A stretch of 64,000 nucleotides of DNA from JALYTZ01 sp036559125. Lineage in GTDB: Bacteria; Vulcanimicrobiota; Vulcanimicrobiia; Vulcanimicrobiales; Vulcanimicrobiaceae. The position numbers and the translations under genes were made by a program. Of the stretch, positions 24,591 to 33,904 are shown one piece after another (position 1 is the stretch's first letter; every line of letters starts with the position of its first letter). The notes under the pieces are model-generated. The model did not search any database. It was not told where the DNA came from and worked only from the letters and a program-made list of their open reading frames with translations. Location of the stretch: assembly GCA_036559125.1 (NCBI GenBank), contig DATBTT010000048.1, positions 1 through 64,000 on the forward strand, in the 5' to 3' direction.

Positions 24591-26285
24591 TCAGGTCGCG
24601 TTGTCGGGCAGTGGCGCGCCAAATCCGATGCCGGCTTTTGCAAACGCCTGTTGCACGCGAGCGTTTACTTCGCGGCGCAATTCGAACTGGCGCAGGGGAG
24701 CGGTCTTGATGCTGGCGCGAATCGCGACGAAGTCGCGGCTCAACGCCGCAACGCCGATCCATTCGACCGGGTCGAGCACGACGTCGTGCCAGGCCGCCTC
24801 TCGCGCGAGTTGCTCGATTGCTTCCCGGACGAGAGCGATTGCCTGTGGGATGTCCGCTGCGGGGTCGACTGAAATGCGATAGTCGATGCGCGACCAATAG
24901 CGTGAATGATTCATCACGTCGGCCACGGTGCTGTGCGGAATCGTGACGAGATTGCCGCCGCCGTCGCGGATCTGGACCATGCGTAGCGTAAGATGTTCGA
25001 CCAGGCCGCTATGGTCTTTGATGCTTACGTAATCGCCGACGACGTATTGATCCTCAAAAAGTACGAGAAAGCCGCCGACGAAATCGCGCACGAAGTTTTG
25101 CGCCGCCAGCGTGACTGCGATCGCGGCAACGCCCCCGATGGTCAAGACAGAACCGATCGATATACCTAACTGGCTGAGCGTCGCGAGAGCGGCCAAGAAG
25201 ATCAGAACGAACGTTTTGAACCCTGCCAAGGCGCGCGTGATGGTCGGCACGCGCAGCAACTGACGGGCGCGTTCCTCGGCGTTCCCGGTCGCGTGCCGCT
25301 GCCAGACCCATGCCGAACGCGCGATCGCGATGTCGAGAATGCGATTGAGCAATCCCGTGACGATCCAAATTGCGAGCACTCCAATCGCCCCGCGCGCGAG
25401 CGCATGCGAGATCGGAGTGGTCTGTGGAAACTGCGCGAGCGCCCACGTGACTGCGCCGAACCAGATCAGCAGCAGCCCCCACATTAGGACGCCTTCGACG
25501 GCTCGATACAACCCGAGGCGTTGCGCGGGGGTAGTAGCGCGCAACGCCAACGCAAGGAAGCGCCGCCGGCGCTGATGGGCTTCCTCCGGTGTAGGCGTAC
25601 TCTGGGCTTGTTCGTCTTGGACCGCTCGCCCGCGCGCGAGTGCGAGCGCCTGGAGTGTAGCGATCCGCCTGCGGATCGCGATCGCGACGAGCCATACGAG
25701 GATCGATAGGAGGACCAGCGCGATAGCCAGGCGCAGCACGTCGGTTGCGCTGTGCCGTTGCACGGCGGGCTGGCGAATCTTCAGCGAGCGCGCGATCGCG
25801 ATCTGCAAAACCTTCTGCCACTGCGCGGCCAGATCGTCTACGGCTTGCTGATGGTATTTCGCGTCGACCGACGTGACGGTCAGGATGGGAAACGGCGTCC
25901 GTTGCTTCGCGTCCACGATCTGCAGTAGAGCTTGGCTGCCTTGCATTTTCGTTTGTATGCGAAACGTTTTTGGATCGTAGGCGGTGCTCGTGCCTTCGGT
26001 CGCGACGATTTGCGCGAGCGCGTTTTCGACGTAGCTCTGCCGCAGGGTGAGCGGTAATTGATCGGCCGGCGCGCTGGTGAGCGCGGCGATGCGAAAGAGC
26101 ACCGCACCGTCGAGCACGATCGGCGCCGATGTGTACGCGCCTTCTACCCGAACGCCCATACTCGCGTTGGGAGCCGACGAGCCCGAGGGGAAAACGGGAA
26201 AGACCTGCGCGCCGGCGACGGCCGTCAGCATCAACGCGAGCAAACCGAACGTCCGTACCGCCGCCCTGAAACGAGTGCTAATCAA
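24591..26285 (-). CDS. Mechanosensitive channel, MscS family, with extended N-terminal domain
   Basis: The 564-residue protein has a signal-peptide-like start, a periplasmic/N-terminal segment (about 30-190), several membrane helices (about 190-420), and the MscS pore and beta domain. The pore region is GVAAIAVTLAAQNFVRDFVGGFLVLFEDQYVVGDYVSIK. Short MscS proteins have about 290 residues; this is a longer YnaI/YbdG-like form. It opens under membrane tension to release solutes. The start is TTG 26285, overlapping the stop region of the phosphatase gene by 8 bases, so translation of the two is coupled. Confidence 0.9.
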   Translation of the reverse strand: MISTRFRAAVRTFGLLALMLTAVAGAQVFPVFPSGSSAPNASMGVRVEGAYTSAPIVLDGAVLFRIAALTSAPADQLPLTLRQSYVENALAQIVATEGTSTAYDPKTFRIQTKMQGSQALLQIVDAKQRTPFPILTVTSVDAKYHQQAVDDLAAQWQKVLQIAIARSLKIRQPAVQRHSATDVLRLAIALVLLSILVWLVAIAIRRRIATLQALALARGRAVQDEQAQSTPTPEEAHQRRRRFLALALRATTPAQRLGLYRAVEGVLMWGLLLIWFGAVTWALAQFPQTTPISHALARGAIGVLAIWIVTGLLNRILDIAIARSAWVWQRHATGNAEERARQLLRVPTITRALAGFKTFVLIFLAALATLSQLGISIGSVLTIGGVAAIAVTLAAQNFVRDFVGGFLVLFEDQYVVGDYVSIKDHSGLVEHLTLRMVQIRDGGGNLVTIPHSTVADVMNHSRYWSRIDYRISVDPAADIPQAIALVREAIEQLAREAAWHDVVLDPVEWIGVAALSRDFVAIRASIKTAPLRQFELRREVNARVQQAFAKAGIGFGAPLPDNAT

Positions 26286-27903
26286 ATGCGATCGTTAGGA
26301 TTGCGACGTCGTCGATTGCATGTTTGGTAAGTATCTCGTCGTGCAATACCTTTGCGGGCGATGGACCGCGAATCGAAAGCTTCGCGATAGCTTCGTGCAG
26401 CAATCGTTCGCCTTCGCAGATGTCCCGGTCGAATTCGACGAGCCCGTCGGTAAAGAACGTGAAGAAATCGCCCTCCGCCACCGCAACTGTTTCGGAATGC
26501 GGTTCGAGATCGTCGCGCAGGCCGAGCGGCAACCCGTGTTGAGCGAACGGCTCGTCTACGCGTCCGCCGGCGCTGCGCCGAATGGGTGACGGGTGGCCTG
26601 CCAACGCGCACGTGAGCGTGCGAGCGGACGGGTCGAACACCGCAACGACTGCCGTCGCGATCCGCTCGTCCGGGTCGATTTTGATCGTCGCGTCCGCGGC
26701 CTGTAGGATACGTCGCGGATCGGCCGAGATAACCGCGGCGCAGCGGATCGCCTGGCGGACTCGGCCCATCGTGACGGCGGCATCGAGTCCGTGTCCCATG
26801 ACGTCGCCAACCGAGATCACGACGCGGCCGTCGCGCAGCGCGAACGCATCGTACCAGTCGCCGCCGATGTTTGACTCGCTGCCGGCCGGAGAGTAGACCG
26901 CGTCGAATCGCATTCCCGCAATTGTGGGGAGGTCGCGCGGAAGCGATGCATGCTGGAGGGTGGTCGCGACCAGATACTCCCGTTGAAAGCGTTGCGCGAT
27001 ATCGAGCGCAACCGCGACGCGACGCGCGAGTTCGTCGAACAGCACGACGTCGCGAGCATCGAACCTGTAGGGGCGCCCGTGTTCGACTATCCCGACGGTC
27101 AACGCGCCTAAGATGCGGCCGCGCAACGCGATCGGAACGCTGATTATCGACGTAATGCCGAGTTCGTTGATGAAGGCCGCGTGCTCGGAGTCGCGCGCAA
27201 CGCCTCTGACCCACGATTCGTCGGCATTCGAAATGCAGACGGGCGTGAGTACCTCCATCGAGCCGAGCAGCGGGTGTTTGCCGCGCTCGGGCGTAAACGC
27301 GGTCAGGCGGTGAAGAAAATCGCCGTTTTGAAACGAGCGGCTCGACGCGGCCGTGCGCACGAGCAAATCATCGTCGTCCGAAACTTCAAAAAGGCAGAAG
27401 TCGGCGACCGAGTCGGTGAGACGCCGTGCGACTCGATCGAGCGCAACCTCCACGTTGAGGGGCCGGTTCAGCAACGCGCCCACGTCCGACAGGAGTTCGA
27501 AGTAGAGTTCGGAGCGGCGATGTTCGGTGACGTCGCGCGAAACCGCGAGTAACCGCTCCACCGCACCGTCCTGATTTGTAAGCGGCGCGACGAGAACGTC
27601 CCACCACTTCGGTTCGCCGTGAAACGTCTTGAGAAACCCGATAAATCGTCCGGTCCGCCCGTTACGCGCCTCCGCCACGGCATCGCGAGCCGCATCCCGA
27701 TCGCTGTCGGTCCAGAAGTCCGTCCACTGTGCGCCTTGGATCGTGGAGAGATCGTCGATTCCGAAGAGCCGGCGGCCGGCTTCGTTCATCGTCCGCAAGC
27801 GGCCGTCGAGGTCGAGAATTTTCACGCAGTCGGGCATACCGGCCACGATTTGCCGCGCAAATTCGTCGATGTTGCTACTCGCGGCCACCGCCGGATTGGT
27901 CAA
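26278..27903 (-). CDS. PAS-GAF-PP2C (SpoIIE/RsbU-type) serine phosphatase
   Basis: The 541-residue protein has a PAS domain (about 12-130: VKILDLDGRLRTMNEAGRRLFGI), a GAF domain (about 140-300) and a SpoIIE-type PP2C domain (about 315-540). Metal-binding aspartates are in SNIGGDWYDAF, VISVGDVMGHGLDAA and FTDGLVEFDRD. Such enzymes dephosphorylate anti-anti-sigma proteins in general-stress switches. The TTG start is preceded by GGGAG. The overlap with the MscS gene suggests an osmotic or envelope stress input. Confidence 0.92.
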   Translation of the reverse strand: MTNPAVAASSNIDEFARQIVAGMPDCVKILDLDGRLRTMNEAGRRLFGIDDLSTIQGAQWTDFWTDSDRDAARDAVAEARNGRTGRFIGFLKTFHGEPKWWDVLVAPLTNQDGAVERLLAVSRDVTEHRRSELYFELLSDVGALLNRPLNVEVALDRVARRLTDSVADFCLFEVSDDDDLLVRTAASSRSFQNGDFLHRLTAFTPERGKHPLLGSMEVLTPVCISNADESWVRGVARDSEHAAFINELGITSIISVPIALRGRILGALTVGIVEHGRPYRFDARDVVLFDELARRVAVALDIAQRFQREYLVATTLQHASLPRDLPTIAGMRFDAVYSPAGSESNIGGDWYDAFALRDGRVVISVGDVMGHGLDAAVTMGRVRQAIRCAAVISADPRRILQAADATIKIDPDERIATAVVAVFDPSARTLTCALAGHPSPIRRSAGGRVDEPFAQHGLPLGLRDDLEPHSETVAVAEGDFFTFFTDGLVEFDRDICEGERLLHEAIAKLSIRGPSPAKVLHDEILTKHAIDDVAILTIAFD

Positions 27904-27979
27904 AATAGAATCTCCCTACGGTATTAGCCTTACAACATTCGCACGCCGTCGCCCCGAAGCCCGCCGCCCGGTCGATTGC

Positions 27980-28008
27980 TTGACAATCGCCGCCGCGTCG
28001 GCTATATC
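27980..28008 (+). promoter_or_regulatory. Promoter of the padR-efflux operon
   Basis: TTGACA and TATATC are separated by exactly 17 bases; transcription would start near 28015. Confidence 0.7.
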
Positions 28009-28011
28009 CAG

Positions 28012-28037
28012 TATAGACTATATCTACTGCGGATATA
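28012..28037. promoter_or_regulatory. PadR operator candidate
   Basis: Two overlapping palindromes, TATAG-A-CTATA (28012-28022) and TATATC-N7-GATATA (28019-28037), lie at the expected transcription start and before the padR ATG. PadR proteins bind AT-rich dyads of this kind, so the operon is probably self-repressed. Confidence 0.6.
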
Positions 28038-28049
28038 CATGAGGTTGCG

Positions 28050-28400
28050 ATGCAGGCGAACCGCCGGACCGATCCAGCGGCCTTGCTCCCATTAGGGGCA
28101 GGCGCCTTTCACATATTGCTCGCGCTGGCCGACGGCGACCGCCATGGATACAGCATTAGCAAGGAGGTCGAGGAATCCACCGGCGGCACGGTGAGGTTGG
28201 GGCCCGGAACGCTCTACCGGCTGCTAAAGGAGATGCTGGCCAATTCCTGGATCGTCGAAATCGAGAGCGACGATGCCGACGATGCGCGCCGGCGCAACTA
28301 CCGGCTTACGGCCTGGGGCCGGCGTATCGCGCAGGCCGAAGCCTCGCGACTAGACTCGCTGGTTCGCATCGCGCGTTCGCGGCATCTCTTGCCGGCATGA
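28050..28400 (+). CDS. PadR-family transcriptional regulator
   Basis: The 116-residue protein is a PadR winged helix: FHILLALADGDRHGYSISKEVEESTGGTVRLGPGTLYRLLKEMLANSWIVE, then YRLTAWGRRIAQAEASRL. GAGG precedes the ATG. It overlaps the next gene by 4 bases (ATGA), so regulator and efflux pump are cotranscribed. PadR repressors typically release DNA on binding a toxic ligand, which fits control of the pump. Confidence 0.92.
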   Translation: MQANRRTDPAALLPLGAGAFHILLALADGDRHGYSISKEVEESTGGTVRLGPGTLYRLLKEMLANSWIVEIESDDADDARRRNYRLTAWGRRIAQAEASRLDSLVRIARSRHLLPA

Positions 28401-30964
28401 TTCGCGCGCCCTGGTTCGTGGAATGCGCGCTGGGTTTGTGCCCGCGCGAATTTCGGATCGAATACCGCGAGCAAATCCGCGCGGACTGTCGCGCTCGCGG
28501 GTCGCCGCTCGGCGCCGCGGCAGACGTCGCTGCAAACGGCTTGATGCTGCGCTGGGAAAGTCTCGTTCGCGACGTCGCTTACGGGCTGCGCTCGCTTCGC
28601 CGGGCACCGCTCTTTACCGCGATCGCGTTACTGACCCTCGCTCTCGCGATCAGCGTCAACGCTGCGGTGTTCGGCGTCATTAGCACCGTATTGCTCAAAC
28701 CGCTGCCGTTCGCGCAAGCTGACAATTTGGTATTTTTGTGCCGCCCGGACGGTTGCGACACGCAATATAAGAATTGGGACATTCGCGCCTATCAAGACGG
28801 GTCGCGTACGCTCGAAGGTATCGGGGCTTTCCAATTCGCCGGCGCGACGCTGACCGGTTTCGGCACGCCGCAAAACGTGGATCTGGCGTACGCTTCGACG
28901 AACTTTTTCGACGTGCTTCGAGCGCATCCGATGGCGGGTCGCTTCTTTATCGCGTCCGACGCTCGGAAAGGCGTGCGCGATCTCGTGATTTCACAAAAGG
29001 CGTCGCAACGTTTTTTTGGCGGAGCCCGGTCCGCTATCGGAAAAACATTGACGCTCGACGGTGCGCAGTGGCGCGTGGTCGGAGTTGCTTCCGCGAATTT
29101 TGTTTCCCCGGTATCGTTCGGCGCGCCGGGCGAACACGCTTTCGACGCTTGGGAGCCGTTACCCGAGGATTCGTTCGTTCGCGGGTTCGATCCACTGAAC
29201 GACTTCGCGTTTGCGCGCGTGCGCCCCGGCGTCGCGCCGGCAGCGCTCGCGGCCGATTTGAATCGGATTACGGCAGGCGTCGTTCGGCAAAATCCTATTT
29301 CCGAAAAAGGGCTGACCGCGCGTGCGGTTCCGTTCCGCCAGTGGTACTTTCACGGCTTGCGCGCGATGCTATTCTTAGCGTTACTGGCGGTATTTGCGGT
29401 ATTGCTGATCGCCTGCGCGAACGTGGCGAATCTCTTGCTCGTACGAGGCGTTACCCGTACGGGCGAGTTCGCGGTTCGCAACGCGCTTGGGGCTTCGCGT
29501 TCGCGCATAGCGAATCAACTTCTCACCGAAGTCGTCTTGCTCGCCGCGGGTGGCGGCATTCTGGGTCTGGGCCTTGCATGGGTCGAGCTGTCGGCGCTCG
29601 CTGCACTGCATCCGCAGCTCCCGAACGTCGAAAGCGCCGGGATCGACGGTCGCGTCGCGTTCTTCACGCTCGTAGTGGTCGTAATCACGACTCTGGTAGC
29701 CGGCGTCGTACCGGCATTTTTCACGGCGCGGCGTAATGTGAACGCAACGTTGCGCTCCACCGGCCGCAGTGGCGACGCCTCCGGCGGCAAATCGTTTCGC
29801 GCGGGATTGGCGATCGCAGAGATAGCGCTCGCCTTCGCGGTCGTATTCACCTCCGGATTGCTGGTTCGAAGCTCCATCGCAATGGCAAAGGTGGACTTCG
29901 GATTCGACCCGCGCGGAATGTACTTGACGGAAATGGCGCTAGGTTCGCAGCGATACCGGCGAGCGGATGCGCGTGCGGCATTCGCAGCCGGCGTTCTCGC
30001 CCGCGTTGAGGCGTTGCCGGGCGTCGACTCTGCAACAATCGGGCGGCCGTTTCCATTTTCGGGCGATGGAATCGAAGGCAGCGGCTTCCGGTTTCCGGGG
30101 CGCGCGTATACGCCGGGTACGGAACCGCACGATCCGTACCGGCAGGTGAGCCCGAGCTTCTTTCACGTCTATGGCCTACGGCTCGAGAACGGGCGAATCT
30201 TTACCGCGAACGATCGCGCGGGCGCCGCTCGCGTCGTCATGGTCGGACGGAGCTTTGCGAAAATGTTCTTCGGCGGGGGCAATCCGGTCGGGCGGCAGAT
30301 ATTGATTCAACCTGGAACCGCAACCTGGACTCCGGCTACGATCGTCGGAGAGGTGCGGGATACGCTCGGGAATTATGCAGGCGATCTCCCGCCGATCTAT
30401 CTGCCGAACGCGCAGATGCCGACGGTGTCGCCGGAACTCGCCATACGCATGCGCGCAAACGATCCCCATCTGCGCGAGCGTGTGGCGGCAGCGGTCGCCG
30501 CGATCGATCCAAACCAGGCGATGGGATCACTGCGATCCATTGAAAACCTGATGGAGCAATGGACGGCGCCCGCGCGCACCGGCGCGATGCTGCTCGGCGT
30601 ACTCGCGCTTGTGGCCCTGATTTTGGCTATCGCCGGCATCTACGCTATCGTCGCGTACTCCGTCGAACAGCGCCGGCATGAATTCGGCATTCGCATGGCG
30701 ATCGGGGCGCGCCGCACCGGCGTCGTGCGGGCGGTGCTCGGTGGCGCGTTGCGCCTCGGTGTTCTCGGAATAGCGCTCGGCATCGTCGTTGCGGCATCGA
30801 GCACGCAGATGCTCGCCGGGATGCTCTTCCGGGTGTCGACGCTCGATCCGATAACGTTCGTAGCCGTCATCATCGTGTTGCTGGCGAGTATCGCACTGGC
30901 ATGCGCGATTCCGGCGCTTCGCGCGACGCGCGTCGATCCCGCGCGGGCATTACGCTATGAGTAG
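28397..30964 (+). CDS. MacB/ADOP-type ABC transporter permease
   Basis: The 855-residue protein begins with a short cytosolic stretch (CPREFRIEYREQIRADC) like that of acidobacterial-duplicated-orphan-permease (ADOP) proteins. It then has two FtsX/MacB units: membrane helices and a large periplasmic domain, LIACANVANLLLVRGVTRTGEFAVRNALGASRSRI in the first and AIAGIYAIVAYSVEQRRHEFGIRMAIGARR in the second. Each closes with an FtsX membrane motif. It pairs with the HlyD-type adaptor and the ATPase downstream as a tripartite-type efflux pump. It overlaps the adaptor gene by 8 bases. Confidence 0.9.
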   Translation: MIRAPWFVECALGLCPREFRIEYREQIRADCRARGSPLGAAADVAANGLMLRWESLVRDVAYGLRSLRRAPLFTAIALLTLALAISVNAAVFGVISTVLLKPLPFAQADNLVFLCRPDGCDTQYKNWDIRAYQDGSRTLEGIGAFQFAGATLTGFGTPQNVDLAYASTNFFDVLRAHPMAGRFFIASDARKGVRDLVISQKASQRFFGGARSAIGKTLTLDGAQWRVVGVASANFVSPVSFGAPGEHAFDAWEPLPEDSFVRGFDPLNDFAFARVRPGVAPAALAADLNRITAGVVRQNPISEKGLTARAVPFRQWYFHGLRAMLFLALLAVFAVLLIACANVANLLLVRGVTRTGEFAVRNALGASRSRIANQLLTEVVLLAAGGGILGLGLAWVELSALAALHPQLPNVESAGIDGRVAFFTLVVVVITTLVAGVVPAFFTARRNVNATLRSTGRSGDASGGKSFRAGLAIAEIALAFAVVFTSGLLVRSSIAMAKVDFGFDPRGMYLTEMALGSQRYRRADARAAFAAGVLARVEALPGVDSATIGRPFPFSGDGIEGSGFRFPGRAYTPGTEPHDPYRQVSPSFFHVYGLRLENGRIFTANDRAGAARVVMVGRSFAKMFFGGGNPVGRQILIQPGTATWTPATIVGEVRDTLGNYAGDLPPIYLPNAQMPTVSPELAIRMRANDPHLRERVAAAVAAIDPNQAMGSLRSIENLMEQWTAPARTGAMLLGVLALVALILAIAGIYAIVAYSVEQRRHEFGIRMAIGARRTGVVRAVLGGALRLGVLGIALGIVVAASSTQMLAGMLFRVSTLDPITFVAVIIVLLASIALACAIPALRATRVDPARALRYE

Positions 30965-32252
30965 CCGCTTCAAATCCGTCGAATCACCGCCGGCCATGGA
31001 CGTCGTGCTTCGTCGCCGCCGGCGTCTTCCGCGCTACGCGTTGCCGGCGGCCGGCATCGCCGCGCTCGCCGTACTGGTCGTTGTTGCGCTCGAGATGCTC
31101 GGCCGGTCGCACGCAGGCGCCACCGTGGTCGATCGCTCGACGATCGTGACCGACGTCGTGCGTCGCGGCGCGTTGGTGCGCTCGGTAAGCGCGCCCGGCA
31201 CGTTCGAGCCCGACCGCATCCAAGTCGTCTCGGCAACGCAGAGCGGCGTCATTTCGCAAATCTACGTGAAGCCGGGAAGTACCGTCCACGCCGGAAGCGC
31301 GATCGCGCAACTCGAGAATCCGGATCTCGACGCGGCGATCGTGGCGGCTTCGTCGCAGCTCGACGTCGCGCGGGCGAATCTTGCGAGCGCGCAGCAGCAA
31401 GCTAATGCGTCGAGCTTGACGCAACAGTCCGCGCTAGCGGACGCACAAGCGCAAATGCAGCAAGACCGGGTCGAGGTCGACGCGCAGCGATCGCTGCATA
31501 CGACGGGCTTGGTCTCCGATGTGGACTATCGTAAAGCCATCATCGAACACGCAAAAGCCAAGCACGACGTTGCGATCGGCCGCGCGCAAATCGAAGTCGG
31601 AAGCGCCGACGCGCATGCGAAAATCGCGGCGGCGCAAGCGCAGGTCGAACAGGCGGCCGCGGCTCTTGCCGCCGCGCGCGCGCAGGCCCAGGCGTTGACC
31701 GTGCGGACCGCCGCACCGGGTGTGGTGCAGAGCGTTGCGTTGGATCCAGGTGCGCGAGTCGCGCAGGGAACCGAGCTCACGCGCGTCGCCGACCAACGCT
31801 CGCTCAAGGCGGTGCTGCAAGTCTCCGAGAGCGAAGTGCATGCCGTGCTCGTTGGAATGCCCGCGCGCATCGACACGGGTAACGGTATCGTGATCGGCCG
31901 CGTTTCGCGCATAGCTCCGGCCGCGCTCAATGGAACCGTCGAGGTCGACGTCTCGTTCGATCGCAACCTTCCATCGGGAGCGCGCCCGGATGCAAACGTC
32001 GATGGGGCGATCGTTCTTTCGCGTATTCCGAACGCGCTCTCGATCGCGCGGCCTGCGGGAGCGAACGACGGCAGCACCATCGACGTGTTCAAAGTCGTCG
32101 ATCGCGGGACGCGCGCGGTTCGCGTGCGCGTTCGTTTGGGCGTCGGATCCAACGAACGCGTTGCCGTACTCTCCGGACTAAAAGCCGGCGATGAAGCTAT
32201 CATCTCCGATACTTCCGGGTATGCGGATCAATCCGAACTACGTCTACGTTAG
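30957..32252 (+). CDS. HlyD/MacA-type membrane fusion (adaptor) protein
   Basis: The 431-residue protein has an N-terminal membrane anchor (about 25-50), a lipoyl domain split around a long coiled coil (about 120-260: SQLDVARANLASAQQQANAS and AQVEQAAAALAAARAQAQ), and a beta-barrel region (APGVVQSVALDPGARVAQGTEL, VGMPARIDTGNGIVIGRV). This is the MacA plan. It would link the ADOP permease to an outer-membrane channel; no TolC gene is in the window. It lies 11 bases before the ATPase. Confidence 0.9.
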   Translation: MSSRFKSVESPPAMDVVLRRRRRLPRYALPAAGIAALAVLVVVALEMLGRSHAGATVVDRSTIVTDVVRRGALVRSVSAPGTFEPDRIQVVSATQSGVISQIYVKPGSTVHAGSAIAQLENPDLDAAIVAASSQLDVARANLASAQQQANASSLTQQSALADAQAQMQQDRVEVDAQRSLHTTGLVSDVDYRKAIIEHAKAKHDVAIGRAQIEVGSADAHAKIAAAQAQVEQAAAALAAARAQAQALTVRTAAPGVVQSVALDPGARVAQGTELTRVADQRSLKAVLQVSESEVHAVLVGMPARIDTGNGIVIGRVSRIAPAALNGTVEVDVSFDRNLPSGARPDANVDGAIVLSRIPNALSIARPAGANDGSTIDVFKVVDRGTRAVRVRVRLGVGSNERVAVLSGLKAGDEAIISDTSGYADQSELRLR

Positions 32253-32263
32253 GAGCAAAGGCG

Positions 32264-32953
32264 ATGCTGGTTGACCTCGAAGACATCGGCAAAAGTCACT
32301 TTACCGACGAGCTTGAAACGCGCGCGCTGCGCGGCATTACGCTCGGCATCGATCGGGGCGAATACGTCGCGATCGAAGGCCCTTCGGGGTGCGGGAAAAC
32401 GACGTTGCTCTCGATTCTGGGACTGCTCGACACGCCGACGGCGGGGCGCTACCGCTTGAACGGTCGTGCGGTCGGAGGATTGAGCGCCAACGAACGCGCG
32501 ACGATTCGCAACCGGCAGATCGGATTTATCTTCCAGAGCTTCAATCTGATCGGCGATCTTTCGGTTGCGGAAAACGTAGAGCTTCCGCTCGTTTATCGCG
32601 GCATGACCAAGCCGCAGCGGCGCATGCGCGTGACCGACGTGCTGGACCGCGTTCGTATGTCGCATCGCGCGAAGCACTTTCCGGCGCAGCTCTCGGGCGG
32701 CGAACAGCAGCGCGTTGCGGTGGCGCGCGCGCTTGCCGGGGATCCCTCGATCTTGCTCGCCGACGAGCCGACGGGCAACCTCGATACCACCAACGGGGAG
32801 TCGGTCATGGAGCTGCTTTCGGAGCTGCACGCGAACGGCGCCACAATCGTCATGGTCACGCACGATCATCGCTTTGCGCGGCAGGCGCACCGCACCATCG
32901 GCTTGCTGGACGGCCGCCTGGTCGACGAGCCCATAGCCGCCGGCGCGATGTAG
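32264..32953 (+). CDS. MacB/LolD-type ABC ATPase
   Basis: The 229-residue ATPase has Walker A GPSGCGKTT (39-47), Q loop FIFQSFNLIG, the signature LSGGEQQRVAVARAL, Walker B ILLADEPTGNLD and the H loop VMVTHDHRFA. It belongs to the LolD/MacB branch and pairs with the FtsX-type permease upstream. Together with the adaptor it would export a drug or lipid under PadR control. The gene is the last of the four-gene operon. Confidence 0.93.
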   Translation: MLVDLEDIGKSHFTDELETRALRGITLGIDRGEYVAIEGPSGCGKTTLLSILGLLDTPTAGRYRLNGRAVGGLSANERATIRNRQIGFIFQSFNLIGDLSVAENVELPLVYRGMTKPQRRMRVTDVLDRVRMSHRAKHFPAQLSGGEQQRVAVARALAGDPSILLADEPTGNLDTTNGESVMELLSELHANGATIVMVTHDHRFARQAHRTIGLLDGRLVDEPIAAGAM

Positions 32954-33134
32954 GGCTTACCCGCGCTTTTTTGAAGGCCGTTATGGCCGTCAAATCCGGG
33001 CCTGAAAACTTGCTTTTTCCGTCCCGGCATGATAGCCTGGCCACCTACGGTTTCGAAGTCGGTTACCATCTTTGCGTGCTAGGCGAGTCGATACCAACCA
33101 CATCAGTAAGAAGAAGACCAAGGAGTCCTCGTCC

Positions 33135-33467
33135 ATGTACCAAGATGAAAAGCTGAACTGCGTCGACTGTTCCCGCGAATTCGCGTTTACGGCCGGCGAG
33201 CAAGAGTTTTATGCCGCTAAAGGCTTCCAGAACAAGCCGAATCGTTGCCCCGATTGCCGCGCAGCGCGCAAGGCAAACCAGGGCGGCGGCGGTGGCCGCG
33301 GCAACTACGGCGGCGGCGGCGGTGGTGCCGGCGGCGGTGCGCGCCGCGAAATGTTCCAGGCGACGTGCAGCCAATGCGGCGGAGTGGCCGAAGTGCCGTT
33401 CCAACCCCGCGGCGACAAGCCCGTGTACTGCCGCGATTGCTTCGCGAGCCGTCCTAGCTACCGCTAG
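33135..33467 (+). CDS. Zinc-ribbon protein with two CxxC domains and a Gly-Arg-rich linker
   Basis: The 110-residue protein has an N-terminal zinc ribbon (CVDCSREFAFTAGEQEF, then CPDC), a glycine-rich linker with RG repeats (about 55-75), and a C-terminal CxxC-x17-CxxC ribbon (CSQCGG ... CRDC). Both match known small-protein domains of unknown function. The linker is like those of RNA-binding proteins. AGGAG precedes ATG 33135. It has its own terminator, so it is a monocistronic gene, possibly abundant. Confidence 0.85.
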   Translation: MYQDEKLNCVDCSREFAFTAGEQEFYAAKGFQNKPNRCPDCRAARKANQGGGGGRGNYGGGGGGAGGGARREMFQATCSQCGGVAEVPFQPRGDKPVYCRDCFASRPSYR

Positions 33468-33485
33468 AACCTCGCATCTAGAGCA

Positions 33486-33520
33486 CAAAGAGCCCGCCTG
33501 ACCGGCGGGCTCTTTGTTTT
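33486..33520 (+). terminator. Rho-independent terminator, 13-bp stem
   Basis: CAAAGAGCCCGCC and GGCGGGCTCTTTG form a perfect 13-bp stem with loop TGACC, followed by TTTT. It serves the zinc-ribbon gene and, from the other strand, the convergent secreted-protein gene. Confidence 0.92.
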
Positions 33521-33526
33521 CGCTCG

Positions 33527-33823
33527 CTACCCTCCGGCTTCGGCACCGTCGGGACCCGAGTCGCTGGACTCGCTGTCGTTGGCCTGGCTTCCCGTGGTCT
33601 GAGGCTGCTCCGCCCCCGGCTGTTCGGAGGTTTCGGCGCCGCTCTCCGGGCCTTCGGCGGTCTCGGGACCTTCGTTGGTCTCCGATTCTTGGGCTGCGGG
33701 CGCGGTCGTGGTCGCGGTGGCGTGGGTCTGGGATGCCTGTGCGGCGCGCTCCATTGCCAGGCCGGTCGGTATCGCGATCAAGCCGGCGATCGCGAGAGCA
33801 AGCAATTTTCGATTAGTCGTCAT
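33527..33823 (-). CDS. Secreted low-complexity acidic protein
   Basis: The 98-residue product starts TTNRKLLALAIAGLIAIPTG, a signal peptide with a site after AQA. The mature part is rich in Glu, Ser, Thr, Gly and Pro with short repeats (EGPETAEGPESG). It is probably disordered and exported. The ATG is preceded by AGGAG at about 10 bases. No function is known. It converges with the zinc-ribbon gene at a shared terminator. Confidence 0.7.
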   Translation of the reverse strand: MTTNRKLLALAIAGLIAIPTGLAMERAAQASQTHATATTTAPAAQESETNEGPETAEGPESGAETSEQPGAEQPQTTGSQANDSESSDSGPDGAEAGG

Positions 33824-33904
33824 GGACGTGGTCTCCTGATTTTTGTTGTTTGTCCCGGGCTCTGCATACAGCATATGCGCGCGACATGACGGCAACATGA
33901 ACGT

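Noticed and set aside
28397..30964. Two separate permease genes rather than one ADOP fusion
   Set aside because: The frame is continuous over 855 codons and both halves carry FtsX-type signatures, the normal ADOP length.
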